NCBI GenBank assembly: GCA_003550305.1
Contig: QKYT01000220.1
Location: forward strand, 17,798 to 81,797
Direction: 5' to 3'
DNA from: Glomus cerebriforme
Taxonomy: Eukaryota; Glomeromycota; Glomeromycetes; Glomerales; Glomeraceae
DNA: 64,000 nucleotides
The notes under the pieces were generated by a model. The model was not told the origin of the DNA. It saw nothing but the letters and a program-made list of their open reading frames with translations, and did no database searches. Shown in pieces: positions 1-12,639 of this stretch. The position numbers and the translations under genes were made by a program. How positions within the stretch are numbered: position 1 is the first letter of the stretch; the number at the start of each line of letters is the position of its first letter.

Positions 1-257
1 TAATATTCAAATTGCTTTCATGATAGCAGTTTCAGAAAGTTTATTAAATCTGAAGGTTTCTAATATATAATTGAATGAAAGAATTATGAATTCCAGAATA
101 AAATATTATTTAAAAAACTTGGTAGGTTTAAGTTTTGTGAAATAATCCTATTTTTATTGTTCTTATTTAATTAATTCTTTCTTAAAAAATTAGAAAAAAA
201 TTTTGAAAGATGGTTTTATTGATAATAATGAAAATAATAAATTAGAAGACAGAGAAA

Positions 258-563
258 ATGAAGTTGAACAAAATAGAGATGATGGAGAAGGTGAGGAAGG
301 TGACGAAGAAGGTGAAGAAGCCTGAAGAAGGTAGTAAAGGTAAAAAAGAAGGTAGTAAAGATGAAAAAGGTAATGAAGGCGAAGGTGGTGAAGGCGATGA
401 AGGTGGTGAAGGTGATAAAGGTAGTGAAGATGAAGATAAGGAAGAAGCTGAAGAAATCGAAAGTGTAAGTGTGAATGAATATGGATATGAAGGTTCTACT
501 AACAAAGATGAGAAATTAGCAATGAAGGAGTTAAAAAAAAATATAAGGGATTTTAATTATTAG
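258..563 (+). repeat. Low-complexity GAAGGT-type tract with an open frame
   Basis: Purine-rich imperfect repeats of GAAGGT, GGTGAA and GATGAA run from about 270 to 460. They keep a 101-codon frame open that encodes almost only Lys, Glu, Gly and Asp. No domain, signal peptide or convincing splice context is visible, and the neighbouring frames of the same tract are also partly open, as expected of a microsatellite. It could be a low-complexity exon of a gene cut by the window edge, but nothing supports this beyond the open frame. Confidence 0.35.
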
Positions 564-699
564 TCTTTNTNAATTTAGTAATTCGTTTTTATCATATAAT
601 ATAATAATAAACATAATAAACATTGAATATATTATTGTTATTGTATATTTTTCAGATATTTTTTTGAAGTATAATAATAATTTATAAAAGCTATTAACA

Positions 700-990
700 G
701 GTAGATTATGCATAAAGTTGCAGAGTATTACATTATGTAAAATGAAATATTAATGCTAGATTACGCGTAAAGTTACGGAATATTACATTATGTAAAATGA
801 AATGTTATATAATTAGTCCTCGTAAATATTTCGAAGTATTACGCAGTGTTTCGAAATATTACGCATCTTAATATAACGGAGTATTACACTTGGTAAAATT
901 ACGGAGTATTACGCCACATAAATCATCAGAATATTATGATCTGTAGTCTTTTGACAGGATCGTAACCTTACGTAGTATTACAAAGACGTA
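700..990. repeat. Cluster of GTATTACGC/ATTACGCG short repeats
   Basis: Two adjacent ~53 bp copies begin near 702 and 757. Each runs from TAGATTAYGCR through a TAAAGTT(G/A)C core to ATTATGTAAAATGAAAT. They are followed by scattered copies of a CGGAGTATTACGC / TTTCGAAATATTACGC motif down to about 985. The spacing is irregular and no frame is open. It reads as an interspersed motif cluster or the subterminal region of an unknown mobile element. Confidence 0.5.
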
Positions 991-1634
991 GATTTATGAA
1001 ATACTTCATACTAAATAAATTCCTGATGATTGCACTGAATCAGCATATTTTGGCTAATTTTATCTAGTATTTTTATTAACTTAAGATGATATTATCCTCA
1101 CTTAATAATTTCTTATCTACTTTCATCTTAAAATTAGATGACCCTAGACTACATGTTACACACGTATTAGAAAAATTACTAGAAAGATTTATTCTTTTAT
1201 TATATAATAGTTTGAAATGTACAAAGTATTTTAAAAAATAGTAAGACTAGCTAAACTAATATAAGATAAAATAATCATTGAATACATTTATGCGTAATGA
1301 AATTATCTTGAAAGTGCGAGTATGAAGACTTTGATTACATGCTCTTTTTTGATGTTCTTTTTGGTGTTGTTTTATCCTTATTAATTGAAATACCCTTTTT
1401 ATTCTAGTTGTTGTTTATACCATTTTTATTCTTATTAGGGGTGTTAAAACAGACTGAAAAATGAATCTCATGTCATGGAGGTGATAATGTATTATCACAT
1501 GATCTTTGGAGAGTCTCGAGTCAATCATCATTATCATCCTTTTTATTCATCATCCAAATGGTGTTGCTGATAATTTCCTGTTTATAATAAAATTTTGGAA
1601 TATTAATATATATTAATAGTTTCAAAGCTTCTTA
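991..1634. other. AT-rich interval without recognisable gene
   Basis: No frame of useful length, no repeat with a partner elsewhere in the window, and no RNA gene could be recognised here. It sits between the motif cluster on its left and a pseudogene fragment on its right. Confidence 0.5.
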
Positions 1635-1639
1635 TTTTA

Positions 1640-1925
1640 CTTTTTTTTTGATTCTACAAGAATACATAAGATACTGAATTGGTCTTTCATCATTTTGGAT
1701 ATCTTAAGTCCTCTTTCTCGAAGTAGTTTTATTCTTTTCAGATCATCATACAACTTGCCAGCTTTTCTGCAGCCATATTCTATGTTCAATCTTCATATTA
1801 ATATATCCTCTTGTCTTCCCATAATTTTCTTTTCCATTTGCTTCACAGATGCATCAGTTCAATTTCTATTTTTTCAGATCAATAATATAAGACTACTCGA
1901 TTCTCTTCTATTCCAAATTGATTCA
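1640..1925 (-). pseudogene. Fragment of an AMF-expanded EYG-motif family
   Basis: On the minus strand, one frame reads KQMEKKIMGRQEDILI, then a TGA, then RLNIEYGCRKAGK and GLKISKMMKDQFSIL. The pattern of a basic GRxxDxI segment, an EYGxxxAGK segment and a GLKxxKMMKD segment matches what I recall of a large uncharacterised family in arbuscular mycorrhizal fungi. The order of acidic residues suggests a PD-(D/E)XK-nuclease-like core, but that is inference. The in-frame TGA is one transition from CGA, and upstream frames are also broken. No intact start or end was found, so this is a remnant. The intact gene at 10333-12511 may be a distant relative. Confidence 0.5.
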
Positions 1926-2209
1926 TAATTTAGATAACAACATAGACAGTAAAAAGAACATAACACCTTATCTTATCTCGTCATCCTCATTCCTTTTATG
2001 CTCTCAAAACAGTGGTCTATGAGAGACTATATATATATCATAAACTATGTTTCTATGTTTGTTTTATCCACAAAAGCATCTGTTTCAAACCCACAAACTC
2101 TATATGAATGAGACAACATGTGTTAATTTTTAGTGTATATTATTAGACTTGAAAGATTTTATACCTACATATTATAAACTGTATTTCTAATCCAGTCATA
2201 ATCGAAGTA

Positions 2210-3065
2210 TTTTGAGAAGTTTTAAATTCATAAGGAAGTTAATCTACAGAATATATAAATAGATTATTTTTATTCCCAAAAATATTAGGACAGTGGCCTT
2301 ATCTTTTCCATCTGCTTCAGTAGAGTTACATCATTTGTTGTTTCTATTTCATCATCTCAGAGATGTTTTTCAGTCAGACGACAATTATTAATATTATCGT
2401 TAATTACAGTATTACTGATCATGAGCACCTGCTGTTGTATTTAATTGAAGAAAAATGTTACTCAAGTTTTTTTTGTCTTAAGAAATTCAGGTTAGAAGGT
2501 TAGAATCTTACCTGATTAAACTCGAATTTGAAATTTGTATTATCACTTATCATAGACCAATCCTTAATAACAAGAATGCAGAATTAGCAGTACTTGAGAA
2601 AATAATATGTAATAAACATAAATATACAAGCAAAGAAAGCGTTAAATGAAGAGTTTATAACTGTAGACTAAGAGTCACAGCTTGCGCTTACTTAAGTGTC
2701 AAACGAAGAGTTTATCACTGTAGACTAAAAGTCACAGCTTGCACTCCAAAAGAATTAAGAGTTCATAAATGTAGACTAAAAGTCACAGCTTTTCTGTACT
2801 TATTTAAATCACTATCTTGTTAATAATAGAACATACCTTTCAGTTGTCAATTATTTTTTGAGTTTTTTTTTACGCGTCACATCAAAATCAGATTCTGATT
2901 TCACCATCTTTTCAAGATCTTTCCTTATGCTGTTCAGTACTTTTTTACGCTCCTTTTGTTGAATTGGTACGATAAAACTCTATAAAGTTTATGCAAGTCC
3001 AGTTTTCTGTATTTTGTTTGTAAAAATCTATGAGTATTAAAGGGAACTGGAAAGAGTACTAGGAG
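2210..3065. repeat. Dispersed repeat, copy A (less decayed)
   Basis: This ~850 bp segment aligns by eye, in the same order and orientation, with 21810-22650. Landmarks shared by both copies are an AATCTA(C/T)AGAATA block at the start, a CATCAT(C)T(C/T)AGAGATGTTTT block, three tandem ~50 bp units built on ACTGTAGACTAAGAGTCACAG (about 2645-2795), and a CACATCAAAA(T/C)CAGATT block near 2880. The minus-strand translation around 2880-2975 is Lys/Glu-rich and protein-like, so the repeat may contain the end of an old gene. Copy A keeps C and G at many positions where copy B has T and A. Confidence 0.7.
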
Positions 3066-3545
3066 CTAGTATATACATATAGTATCTCTTATCAGGTGAT
3101 ATCGATCAATCAGCAGATGCATTATATACTGTATTAGTCACAATCATAATAGCTCAGTACAGTTACTATGTACAACTGCGTGATTATAGGAAGGTACTAC
3201 TATATATATAAGAGGAGTAATTTTTTTATTACAAGCCAGATATAAGTAAATTATTTTTTATTGATAAGTGAATACAAAAATTTACATCTAAGAATATATA
3301 TACAAAACATACACACATGTTTAAAAAATTCAAAGTAAAATCTTTATTATATCTTTGTAACATAATACATAAGAAAGGACTGGTTGGCTAAGTAAAAATA
3401 AAAGTAAAAAATAATAGAGTAGCAGGTTATTTCAAGGGAGAAATTTGCCAAGCCTTAACTCATATATTGGCAGTTCCTTTTTCACTACTTTGCTAAACTA
3501 TTAATAATTTCTTTATTATTTACCTATCTCATAATTGACATTACT

Positions 3546-4348
3546 ATATTAAATTTTGAATCCCTTTGACCATAATAAAAACTTTTCACAGTACCTTTCC
3601 CAATCTTATCACCAGAAAGTTGATGAATTTCATGTCCAACAGTTCCAAATGCATAATCTAAAGTTTCTATTTCTTCCTTATTCGAATCAAAAATTCACTT
3701 AAAATGGCTCCTATTTTCTTCAAGAGCTGAATCAGATAATTGACTAGAAGAACTTTTACTACTAGAGGAATGATTGGCCACACTCAGTTGATCAAAATCG
3801 ATCTGAAGTCTTTGGACAATTGTATAATGTTAGATCATTTCATTTTGAAAAGCTTTGATAGAGATCTTAATTAAAGTGAATTCAGATGTAATGTTGCCAA
3901 AATCATTATGGCAAATATTATCGAGTCTTATGATCACATTATTAAAAATTTTTTGCACATCAGAGATGTAGCCAGTATCACATGAATTGATTTTAGCAAT
4001 TTTTGCAGTAAGTTTCTTATTAAGTTCATTATTGTTTTTCACAAGCTCCACAGTGAAAGTAGAATTAACTTCAGAAAGACATGCGAAAAGTTCATTGGTG
4101 ATTTTAGTATTAATTTCTGCAGTAAGTTTACTGAAGATGTTTTTGATTTCCAGTGTATTATTTTTTGTATCAAGATCATTGATGATTCTAGTGACACGTG
4201 CAAAAAGTTCATCAGAAATTTTTTGTTTGAGATTTGACCATATGGTAGTGATCCTTATGAATAACACTGGACCGATAAATAAAAAAATAGCAGTTAAGAT
4301 CAAAAAAGATATGACCTCCAAAGAGTTAAGTAATGACAAACTGGACAT
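3546..4348 (-). pseudogene. Membrane-anchored coiled-coil protein with HTH-like tail, two stops
   Basis: From the ATG at 4348 a 172-codon frame gives an N-terminal hydrophobic segment (residues ~10-35, FLILTAIFLFIGPVLFI). Next come amphipathic repeats rich in Ile, Leu, Asn and Lys, probably coiled coil (residues ~38-170). The frame stops at a TAA near 3830. The same frame then stays protein-like to about 3546, interrupted only by a TGA near 3697, through a serine-rich stretch and a short basic segment containing HEIHQLSGDKIGKGTVKSFY. That last piece resembles a small helix-turn-helix found at the end of many AMF repeat proteins, which I recall but cannot verify. Both stops are single C-to-T changes from CAA and CGA. 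No other function can be assigned. Confidence 0.5.
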
Positions 4349-4359
4349 GATTAGGTAAA

Positions 4360-5400
4360 TTGATGTGTAATAATTTTATTAAGAGATTTTATTGGTAGAT
4401 CAAATTTTTTAGATATTAACGATTGATTTTTTTTAATATGCAATTCTCTTGCGTAAATGCGCTAGAAAAAAGGGTTATTTTATACTGTATGTCTACTACG
4501 CGTGAAAAGAGAATTTAACCTGATTTAAATAAATTAAATAAAAAATTACATTACTTCATTATGTGTACTTGTTATTATTACATTTTTCATAATTATATTT
4601 TTTTCACCTAAACCAATAATAATAGCCTGGATTTCATCTAATAATGACAAATGTCTCTTCCCTGAATTGTAATAATAGCATTTAAAAGAAAATCTAATAT
4701 TTTGGAGAAACTAATCAACATAATAATATTCATACCATCTTCAAAATATCCAATTTCATATTAGATGTTATTACCAAAAATGGAATAATGAGTACACATA
4801 ATGTTAAGCTAATACTAATTGAAAAAATAAATCTACTGTTTATTCTTGATTCGAGCGCCTAATTTTCATTTTCATTCTAACATATGATACAAGGATATAT
4901 GAGATGTATGACATGTAAACCCCCCTATCAGTATGACAGTTAATTTTTTTAAAACTCTAAAAGTATATTACTTTGTATTACATTTCTTTTTTTGAACTAT
5001 ATGAGAAAAAAGGGGGTTGAGATCTGTAAATCGGTAGATCAAGACACGCAATTTCAATTCTTATCTCATTCTAACATTAGAAATATCTAATTAATCTGCA
5101 TCAAAGATTTGTAATATAGGTATTATGTCAGAACTTTCTGAAAAAAAAGTTGACAGATTAATTATTTATTAATCTATCCCATGATCTAACTTCATAAATT
5201 TGCAAAAATATGATGGCATTTCATAAGACTTTGGACCTGGTTTCATTATTACAAAAATAGCATACCCGGGATCTCATAAAGACAATCCTCCTAGCCATTA
5301 TTACGAAAATAACACATCTGGATCTAAAAATAAAAACACTGCGGAAATAACACAGGGTGTAATTAAATCACAGGAGAAGTATAGAGATGACGTACTTACT
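4360..5400. other. AT-rich spacer with a short tandem duplication
   Basis: No coding frame is convincing. Around 5225-5335 two neighbouring ~60 bp units share CATTATTAC(A/G)AAAATA followed by a GGATCT block, which looks like a decayed tandem duplication. Confidence 0.4.
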
Positions 5401-5403
5401 ACG

Positions 5404-7220
5404 CATGATATATTTATTAATTTGGCAAAAATTTCTCTAATATCTTCTGTGCATTTCAGGTGATCAATTCACATGACAAAGTTTTCATCCTTTATGCTTT
5501 TACAGATACTATTAGGGTTTCATGATTAAAAGGATCTTTGCATGTAATATGATAAGTTTATTCTTCATGATATTCACCAATATCCCATTCTTCTCTTATA
5601 TCATTCTATATACTTTCTTCTTTATGGTCTCCATTACATAATAGACAGAATGTTGAACTATTAAGATTAAATCGCTCATCACGTTCACTATTATTACTTA
5701 AAGATAAAGAAGGAAAATGCTCTAACACCAACCCAATGATATGTTTTCATTTTTCTTTGGGATCTTCAGGCAAAATAGAAATTGGAAGTCTGGATTTCTT
5801 AGATGATATTACCTGAGACACAGATGATATATTCACACTGATTTTAGAGGAATCACCTGAAGAATTAGAGCCATGAGATGAAAAAATAGATGCAGTTGAT
5901 ACGCTTACCTTAGCTGGTTTGGGTGTAGTTGATGCATTTATTTCAGGCAAATTTTTTCTGGAATCCGTGGTCTCAGAAATTTCAGTCACATGATTTAATA
6001 CTGATTGCAAAACCTCTGAAATCTTTTTTGAAGATATGTTCTGAGAAGTATTCGTTAGTGAATCAATTTATTCCTCTATAATCTTTCTAATTTAGCTGTT
6101 AGTAAGTTTTGAAATGAAATTTGCACTATATATTTTAATAAGTTTGATTTTATCTAAGCCTATTTTTTCGGATAACATATAAATTTTCTCAGCTTTCTGA
6201 ATTTTTTGCACAAGATGTCCCTTGATATTTCAGGAAGATGTAGACCTAATTCTTGAGATTTCTATTTACGAAGCAAATTAAGATGTTTTGTAATGGAATT
6301 ATATAATAGGCTTCTTGTCTTCTTTTTGCCAAACTTACCATTACTATTTTTTATAATCTCATTGGCTGAGTTCTGAAATTCTTCGCATAGAGGTATTAAT
6401 ATAATATTTCTTCTTAATTTGCATGATTTGCACCATCTTCAGCATCGAAAGCTTTATCATATAACTGAGCTAAATGTTGTGATGCCTCATTAATGCTAAA
6501 TTTTCTGGGACTCATAGTTTCAGAAATTTTGGTTATATGATTTTATTCTATTAGCACTTGTGAAGGCAACTCCAGAGTAAATAATTCTTGCTTAAGTTTG
6601 TCCACATCTTTCTTGCACTTTGAATCCAGTTCACTATATAAATTTTCTTTTGATGACATGCTATTGCATGGCTGAGTGACCAAGTTAAGATCTTGAGACA
6701 TTTTCTTTTCAGAATATGTTAGAAGGAACTCTTGAGCTTGAAGTTTCTTTTTTCAATTTCTCTGCCTAATCTCATTACTAATCTTTTTCTTATTCACCTC
6801 ATCCAAAAAAATATCCATTTTTTTTTCTTTAAATAATGAAGTATTCACCAATGGTTTCTCGTGATATGTTACTATTGACACCTAATTTGCAACCAAATTG
6901 AAGTTAGATGAATTGTTATTAAAAGAATTATTATTTAGAGTTTGCTTTTGTTCTACTTTCGTAATTCTATCTCTAAATTCAGATTCCATCTCCTTGATTC
7001 TAGTTCTGAGTTTGGCATTTTCAGCATCACACCTCTCATTATATTCCTTATTCGCTCTTAGAAACTCAATATTCCTGCGCTTAAGTTTAGCTATTTTAGC
7101 ATCAGACACTGAGAGCTTGTTTCTAAGATTAGGGATCACAGCATTTTCCTTTCTAAGCTTTACATTCTCAGCCTTAAATTCAGTGATATGCTATTTCAAT
7201 GATTCAAGTTTGAATGACAT
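5404..7220 (-). pseudogene. Coiled-coil member of an AMF-expanded family, multiply disrupted
   Basis: A minus-strand frame of about 600 codons starts at the ATG near 7220 (MSFKLESLK) and can be followed, with interruptions, to about 5404. It begins with heptad-like coiled coil (LKRRNIEFLRANKEY, AENAKLRTRIKEMES) at about 7190-6950. A central region carries NSNGKFGKKK, LLRK and a SANFISKLTNS motif, matching a large AMF-specific family as I recall it. A Ser/Thr/Pro linker follows, then a tail with a CLLC pair. I count TAG in codon 10, further stops near 6890, 6240, 6110, 5750, 5680, 5560 and 5460, and one frameshift near 6200. Nearly all stops are one transition away from Gln, Arg or Trp codons. 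Function unknown. Confidence 0.65.
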
Positions 7221-7224
7221 GATC

Positions 7225-8090
7225 TATATATTATAACTAATACACTATATATAGATATTCAAAATAAAAAATATATCACATATTTTTAAGTAACGGGTTT
7301 CGCTGAAATTTTTTATTAATACATGCAAAGAATAAATACAAATATTCAGGACATTGCCCATGATACATGACTAAATTCTATCCTATGTCCTGCATGCAAA
7401 ATCATTCCTTAATAAATTTTTTCATCCTTACTCTTTTACTATCTGAAGAGTCATCGACTTTGATCCTATCATTCAACAAACTTACAATCACCTTCATATC
7501 TTTAGTAAAATTCACTTCCAGAAAGTATTAAAATCAACTTAAATATTATTAAATTATTATAATAATTTTATAATTTTGAAAAATCTAATGGCAGATATAT
7601 TGCTACTTTTTGTACACTTCTAAAAATAAAATGCAAAGTTGAAAAAAAATCTATCAAGATATTAAGCTTTATAAGTACTATTACTATTTCTAGATTAATA
7701 GATATAACTTATATTATAGTAAATCCTAAAGTAGATTTATCTTTATCAAAAAATTTCAGTTATTTTAATTTATTTACTTTACATTAAATTAGATTAAATA
7801 TGCAAGAGTAATTAATTTTTATCATATTTATTTTTTTTAAAAATATTTTACAAAAGATAATAATTTATTTTTAATAATTTTTTTTAGAAAATATTTTGCA
7901 AAAATGAAAAAATTATATTATTACTACTTATAAAAACTAAGTGTAATGTTATATTTTATAGATATGAACTATTGGATTTAAAACTGATCATATTTATATA
8001 TAGTTATGATTGTAAAAAATACTTATATATATTCACTTTCACTATCCATTGAATATTTTATCATATACAAGATGATTTGGAAAAATTAAT
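7225..8090. other. AT-rich non-coding interval
   Basis: Very AT-rich sequence with no sustained frame, tandem array or inverted repeat that I can support. Confidence 0.5.
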
Positions 8091-10080
8091 TAAAGATTCA
8101 AATGATTTTTTAAATAATTCTACTTCAAGAAAATTAATTTTAAGTATTAAATTATTATTTTTTTCAATAAAAATCTATTAATAAAAGCAGTTTTTGAAAA
8201 GACTGTTTATCAAATATTCATGCTTCAATAAATAATATTAATAAGCTTTGTAATATTGTAATGAAAGAACAAAAGTTATTATATCTATATGAACAAGAGA
8301 TAATGGAAATAATTTATGCTTTCAATCAAAATAAAGCAAATTTATATGATTATATTCAAAGAATTAGTAAATATTTAATTATAAGAAATTTTTTTAAATT
8401 GATACTTAATATACTTATAAATTTTTATTGTCTTTAGTATTTATAAATAGTGATTATGTTATGATTTTATATATGCTTAAATATCAAGCAAATTACATTT
8501 CAAAATTTAAATATTTGATGATAGATATATTCTATAAACATGTGTTTGGAAAAATAAATGAATTTATATTTAATGCTTATAATCATAGTAATAAGTAATA
8601 GTTTCAATTCACTTTTTTTTAATTTTGGTTGAATTATCAATTACTATTTAATTTTTTATTTTAGTTGTAACATTTTGTAGAATTTTTACAAATGGAAATA
8701 ATTCTAAGCTTATTAATGCATGTTTATAACTTTTTTTGAAGTTTATAAAGATTTAACAGAAGAAAAGCCATCTTTTTATCATTTTAATTCAGAAAAAAAA
8801 GGATGGTTATTATAATTGTTAATTTTGATAAAGGTCAAGCTAAAGGGTTATCTTTAGTTTTAAATTCTTTTTGCAATTTCATAAGTTCAGAACAACATTT
8901 ACTTTATGATTTAAAGTTATGTTTGGTTCATTTTGAAGTATTTCAGTTTATTTCAAAATTTTCATGGAATATATCTTATTGCTTATTTAATTTCTGGAGT
9001 AACTTTTTTGCAATCAACTAAAATATAATGTTCCATTACTGATGTTTTTCCTCATTGCCATATTGTATTGCAAGCAGAACAGATAGCAGACCTGTGTTCA
9101 TCACTTTGATCTGAACCTTCAATAAAAATTCCATATCATTGCACAAGGCCTTTCACCTTTCTTAAAGGTAATTATAAAGTATTTATTAAATTATTTATAT
9201 ATTAATAATAATTGTTTTAATATATTATATTTAAAATAGACATATTAGAAATTCTAAATTTTCAGGTGATTGTAAATATTTGATGCGCCAGCTTCCAAAA
9301 GTTAAAACAAAAGATGATGTGAATTTTATATTTGAGCAGTTAAAAGTTATTAGTGATGATGAAAAAATAAATGGTAATGTATTTTATTTTATTTTTTATT
9401 TGAATTTATGTTATTTTATTTATTGTTGATACTAATGTATCTGAATGTCAATGAATTAATAATTTTTTATTTTTAGCTCTTGGAATTACGATTTAACATT
9501 ATTTAGGAGATTTCATAATAATTCACATTATAATATTCCTATGTCAAGCAAGAATAAAAGTGGAACTAAAAGGAAAATAGACGCTAATAAAAGAAAAGGT
9601 AATTATTAAATTTAATTTTTTTATTGCTTATCTATCATTATCGTGCTCCGTATATTTAACATAATTGCCAATAAGTTGGTTATTTTTGTTATTTTAAAAT
9701 ATCAATAAATAAGCTATTATTTACTATTCAACGTGTCACACGATAATATCATGCTTTGATAAATATACAGATATTGTTCCAACGCTGCAATCTGATTGGA
9801 CGGATTTAGCCACTGCGTGACTAAATCTTATCCAATCATCATTTGCATTTGAACAATATCTGTGATATTAATCGCCGCAAGCACAATAATTTATAATTAT
9901 TATTTATTTAGAAAAACAGAAGAATACTCTAATTCCGAAGGTACAAAATAAAAAGCAAAAAGGTACTAATATCAAGGAAAAAATTAGATAATCATCTAAA
10001 GAAATTAGAAATAGCGCGAATAGAAAAAGAGTTAAATGGATGAGTATAATTAAGAATGAATTTGTTTTTGATAGCGCATA
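8090..10080 (+). pseudogene. Decayed MULE-like transposase-derived gene
   Basis: Scattered plus-strand segments read as protein but are split across frames: a block containing KYLMIDIF (8460-8590), FEVYKDLTEEKPSFYHF followed after a frameshift by NFDKGQAKGL and a KLCLVHFE motif (8735-8960), RQLPKVKTKDDVNFIFEQ (about 9280-9345), and a Lys-rich tail (9540-10060). The block order resembles Mutator-like transposases of AMF, where an Asp-containing DFDKGQAK segment precedes a C-x-x-H segment; this is recalled family knowledge. Splice-like TTTAG acceptors sit between blocks, so the ancestor probably had introns. Stops and shifts rule out a working protein. Confidence 0.5.
9767..9863. repeat. 97 bp imperfect palindrome (foldback, MITE-like)
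   Basis: The left arm begins ACAGATATTGTTC and contains GATTGGACGGATTTAG. The reverse complement of the right arm begins ACAGATATTGTTC and contains GATTGGATAAGATTTAG. The arms meet around CACTGCGTG near 9812, so the segment could fold into one long hairpin with a few mismatches. It has no coding content and lies between two blocks of the decayed transposase gene. A short non-autonomous element is the simplest reading, although a target-site duplication was not identified. Confidence 0.6.
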
Positions 10081-10332
10081 TTAATCACATGAAAATTAAA
10101 TAAATTTGAATGTCTAATTTTTTTTTATACAATCATCTGGAATCATATTAGGCTTTACAATTATATTTAAATAAGCATGTTTACGTCTCTTATTATTCTG
10201 TTAGTGTTGGAGTGTATAGTTTGTGTACAATAGAGTAAAAAGCGATTACATAATGCTTTCATTTTTTGTCATAAATACTCAATGTAATAATTATCATCAT
10301 CTAAAAACCTAGCTGAATATTCAAGCGACTAC

Positions 10333-12511
10333 TTAATGACGAGCCTTCATCCTTATTGGTGATGCCCAGGTGTTATCATCATCCAAATAATGGTCGGCCT
10401 CTTTCGTTAACAATGTTTGGTATCTTTTATGTAGATCTTGAATGAAAGGCTACAAATAGAGGTCAACTGTTAGAAGAATATACCGACACTTCATATAATA
10501 GAAAGATAATTACCCGCAATGAAAGCATTTTGGCGGCAACCTTTGTCATTTTCGGAAATGTTGTTATCTCTTCTGCTATTTCGAAGTCCATAATTGAAAA
10601 AACTACCGGTCGCATGTTTGCTAACCAGATTGCTAAATATACTTCAACGCTTGCTCCTATGACATTAACAAAATAAAATCCGCATTAAATAAATGGAATT
10701 GTAATTAGCAAATTGCTACGATTACTATGATTAATAAACTAAACTAACTTACCGCTGAATTGCACGCAAAGAATGGGCATGGATGAAATCTCGTGTAGTA
10801 ATTTTTCCGGTAACGTAGATACCATATGCTTAAACATAAGGATAATAGCATTGTGTAATTTCGATAAATCTTTATCTGACTTCGAAAGTACGGAAGTTGT
10901 TGCCGTCTCTACGTATATGAACTCAAATTGTCTGCTAAAAGATAAAATCCCGTCATACTTCTTCTTTTTTCTTGATTTTTTGTCAAGAAGCTTTTGCACA
11001 AAGCTTTCCACTTCACCTCTAACAATGGACATATTTATCAGTTAAGGGCATAATATAACATTAGCATAAAGACAAATTCTTGACAAATACCGTCGGAGAA
11101 TACATTCATCCATTGATTCGAGGCAATCATCGAAGATTGGTGCTACGATGTGGCTGTTATACCAGCCTTCCGGTAGGTCTCTGTTATCGAGGTTTATTGT
11201 TGATTTATCTTGAAATAACAAAAAGCTATGCACAAAATCATTATTAAAAAAGGTTGCTTTTTTGACTTTCATAACCACATACTTACAATTTTTCGAAAAG
11301 ACGACGCAAGTAGATAATGTCACGATCCAAATTATTATAATCAATTTTGACTTCGTCAAGTGCCTTTCCAAGGTCTTCCAGAGATGTCTAAAAAAGTGGA
11401 CTATAATTAATATCTAATCATCTTCGTAAATTATTCTTCAATTACTTACAACATTAAATGTTTTCAAGATTCTCATAACTTCTACGGATAAAGCTTTTTT
11501 AGGTTTATATTCTTGCATCTTTGCTTCAAAATGCGATATCACTGATTGTCCCAAAGCTTCTAAAATGATACCGTCATTAAGGTCAATTATGCCGTATTCG
11601 AGTGACGTTTTAGTTTTCGGTTTTGTCTTCTGGCATTTTTCATGCAAGCTCATAAGTACGCATTCTATGTTTACATTACTTATTGTGATGTCGAACTTCC
11701 ATGGCGCCCAATCCATTTCGTAACTTGTCTCATAAATATCAAGAGAACGTTTAAGAATATTCTGTGATAGTGGTTGTGGCGTTGTGGAAGCATTACGAGG
11801 TGGTGTTGTGGGAGTATAACGAGGGGATGATGCTGTGGAAGCATTACCGAGTAGTGGTGTTGTGGGAGCATCCAACACCGACAATGCCTTCTAAAATTTT
11901 GAAAAATCAGATTAAGAAAATTCTTGACTTAATCAAACCACCATATCAGCGATTATAATTACATTCACATCCTTCTCCACTTCTCTTTCGCGACTCTCAA
12001 TCACCCTCTAAAATACAAGATCTCAAGTCAGTATACCGGTATTAAGAAGCATAGAACAAATAAATGTCGTACATTTTCAAACCCATTTTTTAATTCGATA
12101 AAAGCTTGTTTGCGCTGATATTCAGCTTGTGCAACAGCAATTTCCTCATTCGTCTGAACTTCCTTCCAGAACAAATCAACACTAGTCGAATGCATCTGGC
12201 GAATGATCATATCAAAAGCTTAGTATAATTCATTCATTGAACACTAAAAGTTTTATATGCACCTCACTCTGCAGAGCCTTAGTCACTTCTTTCACCTTCC
12301 TTGACGCGTCTGACATTAAAATTGCGTTTAGAGAGTTTAAAAACCTTTGGTGGAGATCTCTTTTATTTTTTATCGACAAGGCTCTTCTCTTTTTTGCAAA
12401 TTCCAAGAAGGAGAGAAAACTCCAATTATTCCAGTCAGATAGGGAAGAAGAGTCGTCAGAAAGGAAGTAAGAATCAAGCTTTTGCTTGAGACTGTCTGGT
12501 GGTTCGTACAT
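10333..12511 (-). CDS. Intact 9-exon lineage-specific protein, 539 aa
   Basis: Exons 12511-12263, 12195-12073, 12007-11963, 11890-11450, 11387-11287, 11225-11091, 11018-10753, 10656-10514 and 10449-10333 join through GT-AG introns of 61-96 bp into one frame of 540 codons ending in TAA. The protein has a charged coiled-coil-like N-terminus (about 1-140), a Thr/Pro/Ala/Ser linker of degenerate repeats (about 142-175), and a C-terminal domain containing LRRGEVESFVQKLL, then KYDGILSF, then FEFIYVETA. The Arg-Gly-Glu, Tyr-Asp-Gly and Glu-x4-Glu order resembles AMF families that may carry a PD-(D/E)XK-like fold. This is inference and the final Lys is absent. No signal peptide or membrane segment is visible. 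It is the only clearly unbroken non-transposon gene in the left half. Expression and function are unknown. Confidence 0.8.
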
Positions 12512-12639
12512 TTTACTGATTATTGGAAATTACGCGTACGCGATTTTTATCTCTGATCACTCTGATGTTACAGATCACATGACAATCCAGTGATAAACCA
12601 CACTTTCATGAAAAATAGCTGTACGCGTCCTCCTTCACT

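Noticed and set aside
1695..1928. Plus-strand 77-codon gene
   Set aside because: The opposite strand of the same segment carries recognisable family motifs, so the plus frame is a shadow.
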